From NCBI GenBank assembly GCA_023515795.1, contig JALGPX010000014.1, positions 302,413-366,412 on the forward strand: a stretch of 64,000 bases of DNA. Direction: 5' to 3'. Below, piece after piece: positions 10,938 through 20,344 of this stretch. This DNA is from Amoeboaphelidium occidentale (lineage: Eukaryota > Aphelidiomycota > Aphelidea). The notes under the pieces are model-generated. The model did no database searches. It saw only the letters and a program-made list of their open reading frames with translations, and had not been told where the DNA came from. The stretch's first letter is position 1. Each line of letters begins with the position of its first letter. Made by a program: the position numbers and the translations under genes.

Positions 10938-11226
10938 TTAGTCTGGTAAGCTTGAAACAAACAGCGCTAGTTCTTGCGGCGCATGTTTTCAGTTATAGTT
11001 GAAGACGTATACAACTCAAGGCGCACTGTTTAAAAGTGACGGGATTGCTCTTAAATTAGAACATAAAGGCTTATCAAATGTCAGCTGAGTTATCCTACAG
11101 TATTATCGGGATCTTAGTTCTTCAAGGCCGCGACTTACAACATTGATGCCACTCCTAAATATTCATACCGAAACAGCCAATTTGTGGTAGCGTTTGATTA
11201 ATAGAGAACTTGATTTGTTCAGTGTT

Positions 11227-11244
11227 CCATCATGGTCATGATGG
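11227..11244. repeat. Short palindrome CCATCATG-GT-CATGATGG
   Basis: Two perfect 8-nt inverted arms separated by GT, in the intergenic region between two divergent genes. It could be a dimeric transcription-factor site; it is too short to call on its own. Confidence 0.4.
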
Positions 11245-11449
11245 TTATGAAGAGGCCGAGACAACCATAGACTTCTGGCGCAAAGATCATAGCCAACAAG
11301 AACTTCACACCGATTACGTGATGCTTGCCATAGTCTCGCCTAATTTAAAATACTTTTAATGGCGGTTAGGCTGGGATCTTTAAGTTTACGACACTGGACG
11401 TATCAGCTGCATCTCACAAGCGAATGATTGCATTCGTCGGTGGGTAAGC

Positions 11450-11457
11450 TATAAATA
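11450..11457 (+). promoter_or_regulatory. TATA-box-like sequence upstream of the C2H2 gene
   Basis: The sequence TATAAATA occurs about 85 nt before the ATG at 11539. Position and sequence suit a core promoter; there is no transcript evidence in the window. Confidence 0.35.
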
Positions 11458-11538
11458 GTTACCGTCATTCAGCAGAACGTGATTAGATCAATTAAAATTT
11501 GACCACTCTTCTCTCCTGGATAAGCGTTTGTCCGCTAA

Positions 11539-13230
11539 ATGTCGTCTAAACAGAATTATCAGCAATACACTGGTGGTAAAGATCAGTCTGCACCGCAGAG
11601 ACCGTATCCAATTTCTACCGTGCCAAGTTCGGAGAGAAACGGATATCATATAAACCAGCAAGCAAGATACTTTCAAGATTCATATGGTCAGCCGCAATAC
11701 GATTCACTTCAACAAGAGAAGATGGCACTTGATCAGTCTCCATCTGTTGATAAGTCCATGCTGAGCGATTCTATGCCTGACACAAGAACTTCTGATGGAC
11801 CTTCCCTGGTTGGTGGTGAAAGTAGTCAGTTTGAAAATAGTCCCACAACTACATCTCGTCAAAATGATATTTACTCAAGGATGATGCCTCCTCAAGAGGT
11901 TCCAGTTAGAGGTTCTGACGCAAAGAAAGCTTTTACTCCACTAGATTTGGAAAAATACAGACAAGCTGCACCTCCTTTGCTTTCACCTCGAGGTACGCGT
12001 GGTCCTTTGCCTTCTCCCTCTGATGAACGACGGTTTCATCCGTATTCTCCAGGAAGAGCAACATCTCCGCGATCATATCAGAAATCTGCACAGTTTGAAG
12101 CTATTCAGTCACGAAACGCGCTTAATTATCCTATACAGAATGGTTATAATTACGAAAGATATAATCAGGCTCCTGTGGATAATATCCATATGTATGGTGG
12201 TCCTCAGATATATGGAAACGCTGGACCTATGCAATACGCACAATTTCGCCCAGTCCCATCTCAAATCACCATCCAACAGCATCAGCAACAGTATCAGCGA
12301 AATTATGGGTATCCTTACGCAAATCAGATTGTTACTGTACGTCCAGCAATACCTATTCAGGAACAGCTGCGTCAAAATTACACAAGTCAACTGCAGCGAG
12401 CCTCGCCAATGCAAGCAACACAGAGGTTTGTCCCTGGGCAAGAAATGTACAACCCTCAACAAGACTATATGTATCAGCAACGAAATAATCAGTACATGGA
12501 ACAAGAAGCTGCGTTTGCTATTGCATCCTTATCAACAATGTCTCCAGTAGAAAATCGGAGAAGGCCCTCAACAACAGATGATATACCACAACGAGGGTAT
12601 ACGCAAAGTTCATTAGGAAATATGGCTTATCAGACAAATTATGGCCTTAATTCATTTCCTAGAACCGGAACGCCTCCAAAGTCTATATCACTCACAGATA
12701 GGATTCCAAGCAATTATAATCCTATACAGAAGCTTAACCTTACTCCAAAAGAGTTGCAAGCATACAAACAGCACGCAAAGTATGGCTCTGACGAAAAGCT
12801 GTCAACCAATGCTGTGTTTGAAAAGGCTAAATTCTCTTACATTGACCGTGACGCTGCTACTGGGTTAAATTCAATCAAAAACCGGACTCAGAGTGAAGAA
12901 AAGCCGTTGCAGGAAAGCAACGAGAAGAAGAACAGCAGCACATCAGCTCAAGTTTTACCAAGTTTACGACAGGTATTGCTGCCACACACTCCTAATCAAG
13001 CATCAGTGCAGCGGCCAAGTAAACAAGAGCCTCTTGAAAGTATCCCGGAAACACCTAAAGAAGCTCCAGCGACACCCAAGAAGAGAGCTATTGGTCGTAT
13101 CGCTTCGTTACTGACCTCAAGTCAGAAGAAACCTTTCAAGTGTCCTGTGGTCGGTTGTGATAAAGCGTTCTACAAGGAATCTCACTTAAAGTATCACGTT
13201 AATTCTAAAGTTCACAAGAGCGATCGATAA
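11539..13230 (+). CDS. Disordered protein with one C-terminal C2H2 zinc finger
   Basis: A single exon of 563 residues. The first ~510 residues are low-complexity, rich in Gln, Pro, Tyr, Ser and Asn, with QQ runs and several S/T-P sites, and look unstructured. The C-terminal ~35 residues form one classical zinc finger: C-x4-C (CPVVGC), 12 residues, then H-x5-H (HVNSKVH), preceded by a basic patch (KKRAIGR). This layout is common in fungal-type transcription regulators, where a Q-rich activation region precedes a DNA-binding finger, but a lone finger rarely gives specific DNA binding, so RNA- or protein-binding roles are open. No orthologue recognised. Confidence 0.75.
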   Translation: MSSKQNYQQYTGGKDQSAPQRPYPISTVPSSERNGYHINQQARYFQDSYGQPQYDSLQQEKMALDQSPSVDKSMLSDSMPDTRTSDGPSLVGGESSQFENSPTTTSRQNDIYSRMMPPQEVPVRGSDAKKAFTPLDLEKYRQAAPPLLSPRGTRGPLPSPSDERRFHPYSPGRATSPRSYQKSAQFEAIQSRNALNYPIQNGYNYERYNQAPVDNIHMYGGPQIYGNAGPMQYAQFRPVPSQITIQQHQQQYQRNYGYPYANQIVTVRPAIPIQEQLRQNYTSQLQRASPMQATQRFVPGQEMYNPQQDYMYQQRNNQYMEQEAAFAIASLSTMSPVENRRRPSTTDDIPQRGYTQSSLGNMAYQTNYGLNSFPRTGTPPKSISLTDRIPSNYNPIQKLNLTPKELQAYKQHAKYGSDEKLSTNAVFEKAKFSYIDRDAATGLNSIKNRTQSEEKPLQESNEKKNSSTSAQVLPSLRQVLLPHTPNQASVQRPSKQEPLESIPETPKEAPATPKKRAIGRIASLLTSSQKKPFKCPVVGCDKAFYKESHLKYHVNSKVHKSDR

Positions 13231-13350
13231 CTATGGTGTTACGGTGAAGGAAGCTGCCGGATAATTGTTAGGGTTTTGAAAATTGATCATCGTTCTAAGC
13301 TTTTCTTCCACGTTTGCGAGTAGCATCTTTTGTTTGGACAAGAATTCGAG

Positions 13351-16300
13351 ATGCCTTTAAACAAAATAAAAGTATTCATTAGCACCAACAGGAAAGATTT
13401 GCTTCAGGATAAGAAAGAATTTGTTCTGGATGAAGTAATGCCCTTGGACAAGTTTCAAAACAACTTCTTTCAGAAAGCTAAAGTGTACTTCGATTACGTC
13501 GATGGTTTTACTACTTCCTTTACCAGCCAAAGCCAAAAAGGCTCTTGCTTGACTTTATTGGATTACTGCTTCGGTGCCCTTCTTCTATTTGATGTTTCGA
13601 CCAGGATTGTTCCGGATTCACAACCAGCATCCCCAACTACTGCAGACGGTGCGCCTGGATTATCAAACGATTCAGGCCCAAAAGAAGAAGCTACTTCGAA
13701 TGCGCTAGGCCCTGTTTCTGGTCAACAGTCCCCGATATCGATCGAATCCATAACGGCCGGATACGCTCGCATAAAGAAACAGTTTCCTACTTCACGCTGC
13801 ATCATAATAGCGGATGATATCATTGATAATTCGGATTTCAGAATTGTTATTAATAATCGGAATATGGCAAACTGTTTACAGGCAGAGATCGAGGATTATG
13901 TCAAAGAAGTTGTTACATACATCCTTTCGTCGATCGTCTTGGTTGAGAGTCAAAAAAGTGGATTCCCCAGTTATCAGAAATACTTGAAAGACGATGAAAA
14001 GGTTGTGGAAGAAACATCTGCCGTTGAATCTCCCTTGAGCTCTTTTAATGAACAGCTAAAAGAAAAGAAGCGCCTACCAGGAAGAGTGCAGAAACGAATA
14101 GGTGAACTTTATTTGCTAGGCGGATGTTGGGGGAAAGCGATCATAAGTTTTCAGAATGCAATCGAGTTGTTAAGGAAAATGGATGATCCGATACATTACT
14201 CTTCAACGCTGGAAGGCTTTCTTACTACGCAATTGCTGATAAATCCTTCGTTTGTAACAAGTGCAGAATTTATTGAGAAAGAAGAGGAGCTTAATCAGCT
14301 GTTATCGGATATCGTAGATCCTCTTGTTAAATGTCAACTTGTTTTGCGTCTAAGCAATCTTTATTTAGAGTACAAGAAGGATCCATGGGAATGTTGTAAA
14401 AGGATAATGAAAGTTTGGGATTGTGGAGTAGATGAACTTCTGAAAGAACCAAAAGGCATTGATCAAATTCGTATTGCATCTCAAATGTCAGACTTGTTTG
14501 GTAGGATTAAGTATCAAAGGAAACGCGCATTCTTTACTAGACAGTGTGCTCTGCTTATTCTTGCTAGAGTCATAGATTTAGGACCCAAAGTGTTGGCGAT
14601 TCAGGAGAAAAACTTATACTCGCATAGCTCTCGAGGATCTAAATCTTCTTCAACTAGTGTAACACCATTGGATCACTTTGAAGAGGAAGAAATTGTAAGA
14701 ACATACTATGAGTACAGCAAAAGAATGGTCGAGTATATTGTTGAGAGTCTAGTAACTTACTGTTGTATGGACAATTATGATGAGTTTACTACCGATCTAA
14801 AAGAAACTAATCGTGTCCGAAACTCTCTGTTTGTTGTCATTCATCGTCCAAAAAAGTCAGAGGGAAAATATGCTTGCTACGACATGGAAAAATCTTGGAG
14901 GTCTATATTTACTGAAGTGGCAAAGGAAGCTGTTCGAATGTGTGAACTTGTGCAAGAGTATGAGCTTGCTTCTCTTTTTCTTGGATACCTTCTTCTTGAC
15001 TCCTTATCAAACCCTTCAGCGAATGCACAATTTCGATACTGGAATACGCTTTGCAAAATAGCAAACAAAATGACATACAAGCCTTCATTGTACACATTTC
15101 CTTCAAGGATACCAACAGTTTTGTCTACGAGCGATGAATCGAGATACAGGAGAAGAAAGTTGCCGCATTCTTTACTTGGTCATTTTGTGAAAAGATATTC
15201 TATTGCTACTGAACCTTCTCAGAGCCGTTATCCTTCTAAAGTTGAAGTCGAAAAGGCCAGTCAAGAGGTCATTGCGGCAAAGGATGGTTTGTTTTTGCAT
15301 GACCCTTTTGCAAAGAAAAAAGAGTCGACTCAAAAGGTTGAATGGGTCATTGTTGGTGAGACTTTTGAGATGAACTTTGTGATCATGAATCCATTTGAAT
15401 GCAACATTCAAGTCTTGGAGGTTGGACTAGTTGTAGATTGTAAAAGTATAGCAGAGCACGTTCATGTCGAATTGGCAGGGCTTCCGGTAAACTTTGATCC
15501 GAAGGAAGAGTTTGAGCTTACCATTCCTGTGACAATAGTCAAATTTATGGAGAAATTTACTGTAGATGGTTTGATGGTCAAGTTTAGTAATGGATGGATC
15601 GAGTATTTAAGGTTTCCTTCGCAGTTTTCTTTGCAAGTTCATAAATACAATCCGCCCATTCTAAAATTGTTGCGATCATCATTGGTGCGCAATACTGATT
15701 TAATGATATATGAAGGAGAGAGAGCGGAAGTACTATATGAAATGGATTTGATCCCTTCACACGAGCACGGTGATTTGAAGCTAGATTTTGTTGTGGTTGA
15801 TACTACTGAGACATGTGATTCTCCAATTACCTGGATTACACATAGATCTGTTGGTGAAGCAAAGTTTGAATCGCGACTGTATGATGCATCCGTTACTGCG
15901 CTGGCTGTCAAGAAAATCACATCTATGTCAGGAGATACATTGCATTTTCCTTTCAAGCCTGTCAAATCTACCCAAAACAGTGTGAATTTTATCTTCTCTT
16001 GTGTCGGAAAAAGAGGTCTGAATGGCTGCTCGATTAGAATCAAGTACGGACAAATTATCGATGGGACTACATACAGTAGAACCTTAAGGCTGAAGATAAA
16101 CACGACCGTCGAATCTCCATTAGAAGTTGTTAATCTAGAGTTCGCAAGAAACTTTATTGGATCTAATCCCACAATTCGGAGCGATTCTGGCCCAAGGATA
16201 ACGAAGAGTCTTTCTGTAGAAGAAATCGCATTGATGGATGCGCCTTCATCCAATGCAGCAGATGATTCTTGTCTGTGCGTTATCGACATCCGAAACAACT

Positions 16301-17409
16301 GGAATTCGCTGTTCTCTGTTAGGTTTTTATTACCTCAGAGCTCAACGGAATCGGAGGAGAATTACTTTGTTGGGCCGTCTGCAGATACTACCACGAAAAC
16401 AGACTTCACTGCAATATACCCGAAGCAAACAAAACGATTTGTGCTACTTGTTGAAAAAATCTCGATTGATGACATTATTAAGAGACTACAAACGATCCTT
16501 CCGCCTAGACAAGATGATCTCTTCAATTTTAATCTGTTACCATTCGACCCGCTGTATCATTGCGGAAGCTTGAACAAGAGATTGCCTCCTATTCCGCAAC
16601 CAAACAAAGTATCTCTTGGTCCAAAGCCTGTAGTAGCAGATACTGCTAGAGACTATACTACCAATCTTACGCTTTACGAAAAGAAATTAAAAAGTACTGA
16701 TGCCGAAGTTTTTGAATTAGAGAATGCGAAGAAAGATTTTCTAGAATCTTACATTGCTGAGCGGCAAAGCAGGCTTTCATTCTTCTGCAAGCATCATTTC
16801 TTTCAAACTGGACTTTTAGGAATGGAATGGACTAATAGCGCAAACTCTGTAGTTGATAGCCTCTCTAGAAGTGGCTTCTTTGTGCTTCGCTCATATGCTT
16901 CTTTATCTGCGTCTGATTTGCTTAATCTTTGCAGCCGGGAAATATCTGTTAAGTACGATGTAATTGCTGGAGGAAATTATGTTGCCCCAACTCAAGAAAA
17001 TGTTTATTTAGTTCCAAAAGATCACATTACAGAACTGGTATTAAAGGTACAATCAACATCAAGAAGATTGTGTTATCTTCGGACTCAATACTGTTATGAT
17101 GTTTGCGAAAATGATGGTTTAGTGGGCTTTGACATTTCGAACAAAATGCTTGTTAATGGATCGCTTCAGGCTCTCTTGTGTACAGAAGAAGACCCGAATG
17201 AAGGTTTCACATCTAATCATTCTATTTCATTGAAATTCAGAGCTACTGGAAGTTACAAAATGTTATACCACCTTGAGTATATTGAAGAAATTGATAACTT
17301 TGACAAAAGCCAAGAAGCATTAATAACCAGATACAAAAAGCTTTTCGGAGACGACTCTTTAGACGCAGTTGAATGGTGCCAGGAGCCCATAATCTTTAAA
17401 GTAGAATAG
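13351..17409 (+). CDS. TRAPPC9: TRAPP II subunit TRAPPC9/Trs120
   Basis: The frame runs from a non-ATG codon at 13330, but the first ATG is 13351, giving 1352 residues (family ~1150-1290). TRAPPC9/Trs120 is a specific subunit of the TRAPP II complex, the Golgi exchange factor for Rab11/Ypt31-type GTPases. The N-terminal region (IKVFISTNRKDLL) leads into the TPR-like segment with GRVQKRIGELYLLGGCWGKAI, then AIELLRKMDDP and a LEGF signature, which match Trs120 rather than Trs130. After residue ~650 come Ig-like beta-sandwich blocks (GLFLHDPF, WVIVGETFEMNFVIMNPFE), the usual ASPM-SPD-2-like C-terminal half. No introns seen. I first considered TRAPPC10 and rejected it on these motifs. Confidence 0.85.
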   Translation: MPLNKIKVFISTNRKDLLQDKKEFVLDEVMPLDKFQNNFFQKAKVYFDYVDGFTTSFTSQSQKGSCLTLLDYCFGALLLFDVSTRIVPDSQPASPTTADGAPGLSNDSGPKEEATSNALGPVSGQQSPISIESITAGYARIKKQFPTSRCIIIADDIIDNSDFRIVINNRNMANCLQAEIEDYVKEVVTYILSSIVLVESQKSGFPSYQKYLKDDEKVVEETSAVESPLSSFNEQLKEKKRLPGRVQKRIGELYLLGGCWGKAIISFQNAIELLRKMDDPIHYSSTLEGFLTTQLLINPSFVTSAEFIEKEEELNQLLSDIVDPLVKCQLVLRLSNLYLEYKKDPWECCKRIMKVWDCGVDELLKEPKGIDQIRIASQMSDLFGRIKYQRKRAFFTRQCALLILARVIDLGPKVLAIQEKNLYSHSSRGSKSSSTSVTPLDHFEEEEIVRTYYEYSKRMVEYIVESLVTYCCMDNYDEFTTDLKETNRVRNSLFVVIHRPKKSEGKYACYDMEKSWRSIFTEVAKEAVRMCELVQEYELASLFLGYLLLDSLSNPSANAQFRYWNTLCKIANKMTYKPSLYTFPSRIPTVLSTSDESRYRRRKLPHSLLGHFVKRYSIATEPSQSRYPSKVEVEKASQEVIAAKDGLFLHDPFAKKKESTQKVEWVIVGETFEMNFVIMNPFECNIQVLEVGLVVDCKSIAEHVHVELAGLPVNFDPKEEFELTIPVTIVKFMEKFTVDGLMVKFSNGWIEYLRFPSQFSLQVHKYNPPILKLLRSSLVRNTDLMIYEGERAEVLYEMDLIPSHEHGDLKLDFVVVDTTETCDSPITWITHRSVGEAKFESRLYDASVTALAVKKITSMSGDTLHFPFKPVKSTQNSVNFIFSCVGKRGLNGCSIRIKYGQIIDGTTYSRTLRLKINTTVESPLEVVNLEFARNFIGSNPTIRSDSGPRITKSLSVEEIALMDAPSSNAADDSCLCVIDIRNNWNSLFSVRFLLPQSSTESEENYFVGPSADTTTKTDFTAIYPKQTKRFVLLVEKISIDDIIKRLQTILPPRQDDLFNFNLLPFDPLYHCGSLNKRLPPIPQPNKVSLGPKPVVADTARDYTTNLTLYEKKLKSTDAEVFELENAKKDFLESYIAERQSRLSFFCKHHFFQTGLLGMEWTNSANSVVDSLSRSGFFVLRSYASLSASDLLNLCSREISVKYDVIAGGNYVAPTQENVYLVPKDHITELVLKVQSTSRRLCYLRTQYCYDVCENDGLVGFDISNKMLVNGSLQALLCTEEDPNEGFTSNHSISLKFRATGSYKMLYHLEYIEEIDNFDKSQEALITRYKKLFGDDSLDAVEWCQEPIIFKVE

Positions 17410-17500
17410 ATTTCGTGGAGTTTGATGCACTCTCTCATAAACTTTCAAGATCGTGGAGTACATGGAGAAGGTTTATTACACAGCTTACAAAAATCTAAAA

Positions 17501-18451
17501 TTAGTATGCCATCCCTTGTTGATGACTTTTGCGTCTTGGCGGAGGAGGTCTACGTGGAGGCGGTGGACGTGCTGTTGTTGTGCGTGGACGAGGAGTAGTT
17601 GAGGTTGAAACTGTTGAAGTTGTAAGAGTTAAAGTTGACGTCGTGCTAGAGATTGGAACTGTAACACTGGAAGTTGGAGTAGGGCGCATAGGTGTACTGC
17701 TAGTAGGAGGTGGAGGAGGTGGAGGTACCCTTGTGGATGACTGCGGAGTTGGACGCGTTGAAGTTCTTGTAATTACCGTTGTGCGCGTAATTGAAGTAGT
17801 CCTCGTGGTTGGGCGGGTACTTGTGGTTGGCGTTGTGCGCGTAATTGAAGTAGTCCTTGTGGTTGGCGTTGTTGTCGTTGTTGTTGGCGGCGGTGCCATT
17901 GGAGTTGTACTAGTAGATGGTTTTGGAAAAGGAACGCTGGTTGAAACAGTTTCTGATGGAGGTGAAGGTGGAGGTGCAATTGGAGTTGTACTAGTAGATG
18001 GTTCTGGAAAAGGAACGCTGGTTGAAACAGTTTCTGATGGAGGTGGAGGTGGAACATATGAAGGAACGCTTGTTGTTGAAGTCTCGTATCCAGGAGGAGG
18101 TACAACATATGAAGGAACGCAGGTTGAAACAGTTTCTGATGGAGGTGGAGGCGGAGGTGGAACATATGCAGGAGGAGGTTCGGGGTACGTAGGAGTTTCA
18201 GATGGTGTCGGAACAACATAACTTGGAATTTCATGATAGTCTGTTGGTGGAACTTCGTAAACAAGTGAGGTTGAGGCATCAGGGTACACAATTTCGTATG
18301 TTGAAGAAGCGGGGTACGCGATTTCGTATGTGGAAGCATCAGGATAAGCAACACTTGAAGTAGCAGCACTTGGACATGGCGCAGCATCATTTGGTTCCGG
18401 AATTGCCAATTGCAATGAAATCAGAGTTGAAACAATGCACAAGAGCTTCAT
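17501..18451 (-). CDS. Secreted Pro/Thr/Ser-rich protein A
   Basis: 316 residues, single exon. A clear signal peptide (KLLCIVSTLISLQLA) is followed by PCPS and then almost entirely Pro, Thr, Ser, Tyr and Val: degenerate tandem blocks of P-runs plus SETVSTSVP, then TTTxTRTTSITRTT-type Thr/Arg repeats, ending in a basic Pro-rich tail. Such composition is typical of heavily O-glycosylated wall or mucin-like proteins. There is no transmembrane segment and no evident GPI signal at the C-terminus. The adjacent gene at 19100-20005 on the same strand is a paralogue with the same signal-peptide pattern (MKL...P.PCPS) and the same block order, so this is a tandem duplication. Role (extracellular matrix, wall or host-attachment) is inference from composition. 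Confidence 0.8.
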   Translation of the reverse strand: MKLLCIVSTLISLQLAIPEPNDAAPCPSAATSSVAYPDASTYEIAYPASSTYEIVYPDASTSLVYEVPPTDYHEIPSYVVPTPSETPTYPEPPPAYVPPPPPPPSETVSTCVPSYVVPPPGYETSTTSVPSYVPPPPPSETVSTSVPFPEPSTSTTPIAPPPSPPSETVSTSVPFPKPSTSTTPMAPPPTTTTTTPTTRTTSITRTTPTTSTRPTTRTTSITRTTVITRTSTRPTPQSSTRVPPPPPPPTSSTPMRPTPTSSVTVPISSTTSTLTLTTSTVSTSTTPRPRTTTARPPPPRRPPPPRRKSHQQGMAY

Positions 18452-18544
18452 GATACTTGTTTTCTAATATATTTTTGGGAAAACAAATATTACGGGATCT
18501 ATTGGTCGTTATTGTAAGGCCAGTTGTGTCTGTGTCACCCAGCA

Positions 18545-18590
18545 TTGGTTGGTCTTGTCTGTTGCACAAAGCCTATCAAGCGTCACACAA
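18545..18590 (-). promoter_or_regulatory. Promoter block shared with the paralogous gene (copy A)
   Basis: About 100 nt upstream of the ATG at 18451. It aligns by eye with 20103-20146, which sits ~100 nt upstream of the paralogue's ATG: TTGGTC, then CACAAA, ATCAA, GTC and CACACAA in the same order. Surrounding upstream sequence is otherwise divergent, suggesting selected promoter elements or residual duplication. Confidence 0.5.
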
Positions 18591-18667
18591 TAGATCACAC
18601 AGACACGATTACGGCGCGCCAAGAAACAAAATACAGAGGAAGTGTAACCAAAGTTTTATTATCGTTT

Positions 18668-19029
18668 AGCTCCAGCTCATGCGTCTACATGCTGCGAGCT
18701 GGAGTGCGAATGAGCTTTCTTAAAGGGTGAATATCTAGCTCGCTCTGAATCCAGAAACTTAAGTTCATTCTGTTTACATGAGTTGAAACAGACAAAGTTT
18801 TGGGCGGTTAAAGTCTAATTTAGATTGCTTAACTGTTTGGAACAGGGACATCAACGCTGCACGAAATATCAGACACGTTTTCTTGGATTTGAATGCAAAT
18901 GAAGGTTAAAGACAGGTGATTATGCTTGCATATTTACTTGTACAGTCTCCACCAGCGTAGCCGAGAAATCGGCGATTCGTGTAACGCTCTTCTAAGTAAG
19001 ATTTTGTTCTATTTGAACTAATCCTGTAG
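18668..19029. repeat. Dispersed ~365-bp repeat, copy A (inverted relative to copy B at 62829-63193)
   Basis: Its reverse complement matches 62829-63193 over the whole length at roughly nine bases in ten by eye, with a few 1-4 nt indels. No long ORF is shared and the indels are not multiples of three, so it is not coding. On the + strand it holds a hairpin near 18960 with stem GCCGA/TCGGC and a GAAA loop, and a 9-nt inverted repeat CTCCAGCTC/GAGCTGGAG at its left end. Weaker similarity appears to run ~25 nt further right, corresponding to the last codons and stop of the acyltransferase next to copy B. No terminal TG..CA, target-site duplication or transposase was seen. Confidence 0.85.
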
Positions 19030-19099
19030 TGAAAGGCAAGTTATTCTTGTCAAAACGGTTTCATTTGAGTATTGATAGTAATTACAATGTTAACTTGAC

Positions 19100-20005
19100 C
19101 TAACGCATTCCACCTACGCTAGGAGCCCTGCCATTTGGTCCATAACGGTTTACGCGGTTTACAGGAGGTGGTGGTGGAGCATCAATACGCCTTGGAGGTG
19201 GCGCGACAGGTACACGAGGAGGTGGCGGAGTTGGTACACTAGGAGTTGTTGTGGGAACTGCAGGTGTTGTTCTCGGAACTCCTGGCGTTGGTGTGATAGA
19301 CGTGGTCGTGGTGCTTGTTGTTCGAGGAGTGAATACTGGTGATGATGATGTAACAATTAAAGTTGTCGAAGGAGTTGGCATTGTTCTTGTCCTTACTGTT
19401 GCCGTCGTGGAAGGAGTGAAAGACGTTCTTGGTGTGGTTGCAGTCGTTGTCGTCATGATGAATGAAGTTGTTGTTCTTGTTCTTGTCCTAGTTCTCGTTC
19501 TGGGCCTTGTTCTAGTTCGTGTTGTTGTCGTCAATTGAGTAGACGGCGTTGGCTCAACCAATGTAGAGGTTAATATTGTTGATGGGTAAGTTGACGGAGT
19601 TGGTTCTACCAAAGTGCTTGTTCATGTTGTTGAGAAGGGCGGCTCGGTCGTAGGAGGATACATAACCGACGTGGAAGCTGTACAAGTAGTTGGTGGTGCG
19701 GGATATTCAACTGTAACTGTTGTTTCAACGGAGCTCGGAGGCGCCGGAGGAACAACGTATGAAACAGGAGGCAAACTTGATTCTGGCGCATCAGGAACAG
19801 GAACGCTTGGTGGAACGCTAGGATAGCTTGGCGACTCAGTACCTGGCGCATCAGGAACAGGAGCCTCGGGTGGAGGGCTTGAGTAGCTTGGTGGAGCAGC
19901 ATCTGGTGTTGTTGAGCCTGAACTAGGGCATGGTGGTCCACCAGGAACTTCTGGAAGAGCAAAGTAAACCGACAAGAATGATGATACAAGTAGAACCAAT
20001 TTCAT
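19100..20005 (-). CDS. Secreted Pro/Thr-rich protein B (paralogue of 17501-18451), with in-frame TGA or small intron
   Basis: Signal peptide KLVLLVSSFLSVYFA, then PCPS and Pro/Ser/Ala-rich blocks, then Thr/Arg repeats (TRTRTRPRTRTRTRTR region) and a Pro-rich basic end: the same plan as the neighbouring paralogue. The frame is open across 302 codons except for one TGA at 19622-19624. A 45-nt, frame-preserving GT..AG intron at 19617-19661 would remove it (giving 286 residues), but it lacks the CTAAT-like branch and T-rich tail of other introns here. The alternatives are a nonsense mutation, readthrough, or a sequence error. Both halves keep the same composition and frame, so disruption, if real, is recent. 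Confidence 0.65.
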
Positions 20006-20102
20006 TTCTGCAGAAGAGATAAATGATCAAAATGAAATAATAAAGACTTCTCCCTGGAGAGCTTCTTCTTGGTGTCACGCTTGTCTGTCGCAGACAAAGT
20101 CA

Positions 20103-20146
20103 ATTGGTCTAAGTGTCTCACAAAAACCAATCAAATGTCGCACAAG
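20103..20146 (-). promoter_or_regulatory. Promoter block shared with the paralogous gene (copy B)
   Basis: It lies ~100 nt upstream of the ATG at 20005 and resembles 18545-18590 in sequence and in distance to the start codon. It shares TTGGTC, CACAAA, ATCAA and GTCGCACAA-type words. Confidence 0.5.
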
Positions 20147-20344
20147 CAAGCTTAGACAACTCAGGTTCCACGGGCACAGCAAAAAACAGCAATCCCAGAC
20201 AGCAGGAATATGACCGATCTCACTCCGATAATGCGCTCGTAATTTTCTTGAAGTCTTCTTGGTTTGAATCTGTTCAGAACATACTGCATTTCTCTCCACT
20301 TATTGAACATCAACATTCAGAAGACTTGTCACTGAAAAAGTTTA

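Larger units (their letters stand above)
10938..11538. other. 600-base intergenic region between divergent genes
   Basis: This lies between the starts of the WD40 receptor-like gene (minus) and the C2H2 gene (plus), so it should hold both promoters. I see no ORF with coding character and no tRNA-like fold. It contains an 18-nt palindromic element at 11227-11244 and a TATA-like sequence at 11450-11457, listed separately. Confidence 0.5.

Noticed and set aside
13351-17409. First impression of TRAPPC10/Trs130
   Set aside because: The GRVQKRIGELYL...AIELLRKM...LEGF block and the Ig-like half match TRAPPC9/Trs120 better.
17529-18221. 230-codon + strand frame rich in Gly and Val
   Set aside because: It is the exact antisense of the Pro/Thr-rich secreted protein, whose signal peptide and paralogue show the minus strand is coding.
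18668-19029. Solo LTR or MITE interpretation of the 365-bp repeat
   Set aside because: No TG..CA or long terminal inverted repeat, no target-site duplication, and only two copies seen here; left as a repeat of unknown nature.
19614-19826. + strand frame opposite secreted paralogue B
   Set aside because: Antisense shadow of low-complexity Pro/Ser codons.
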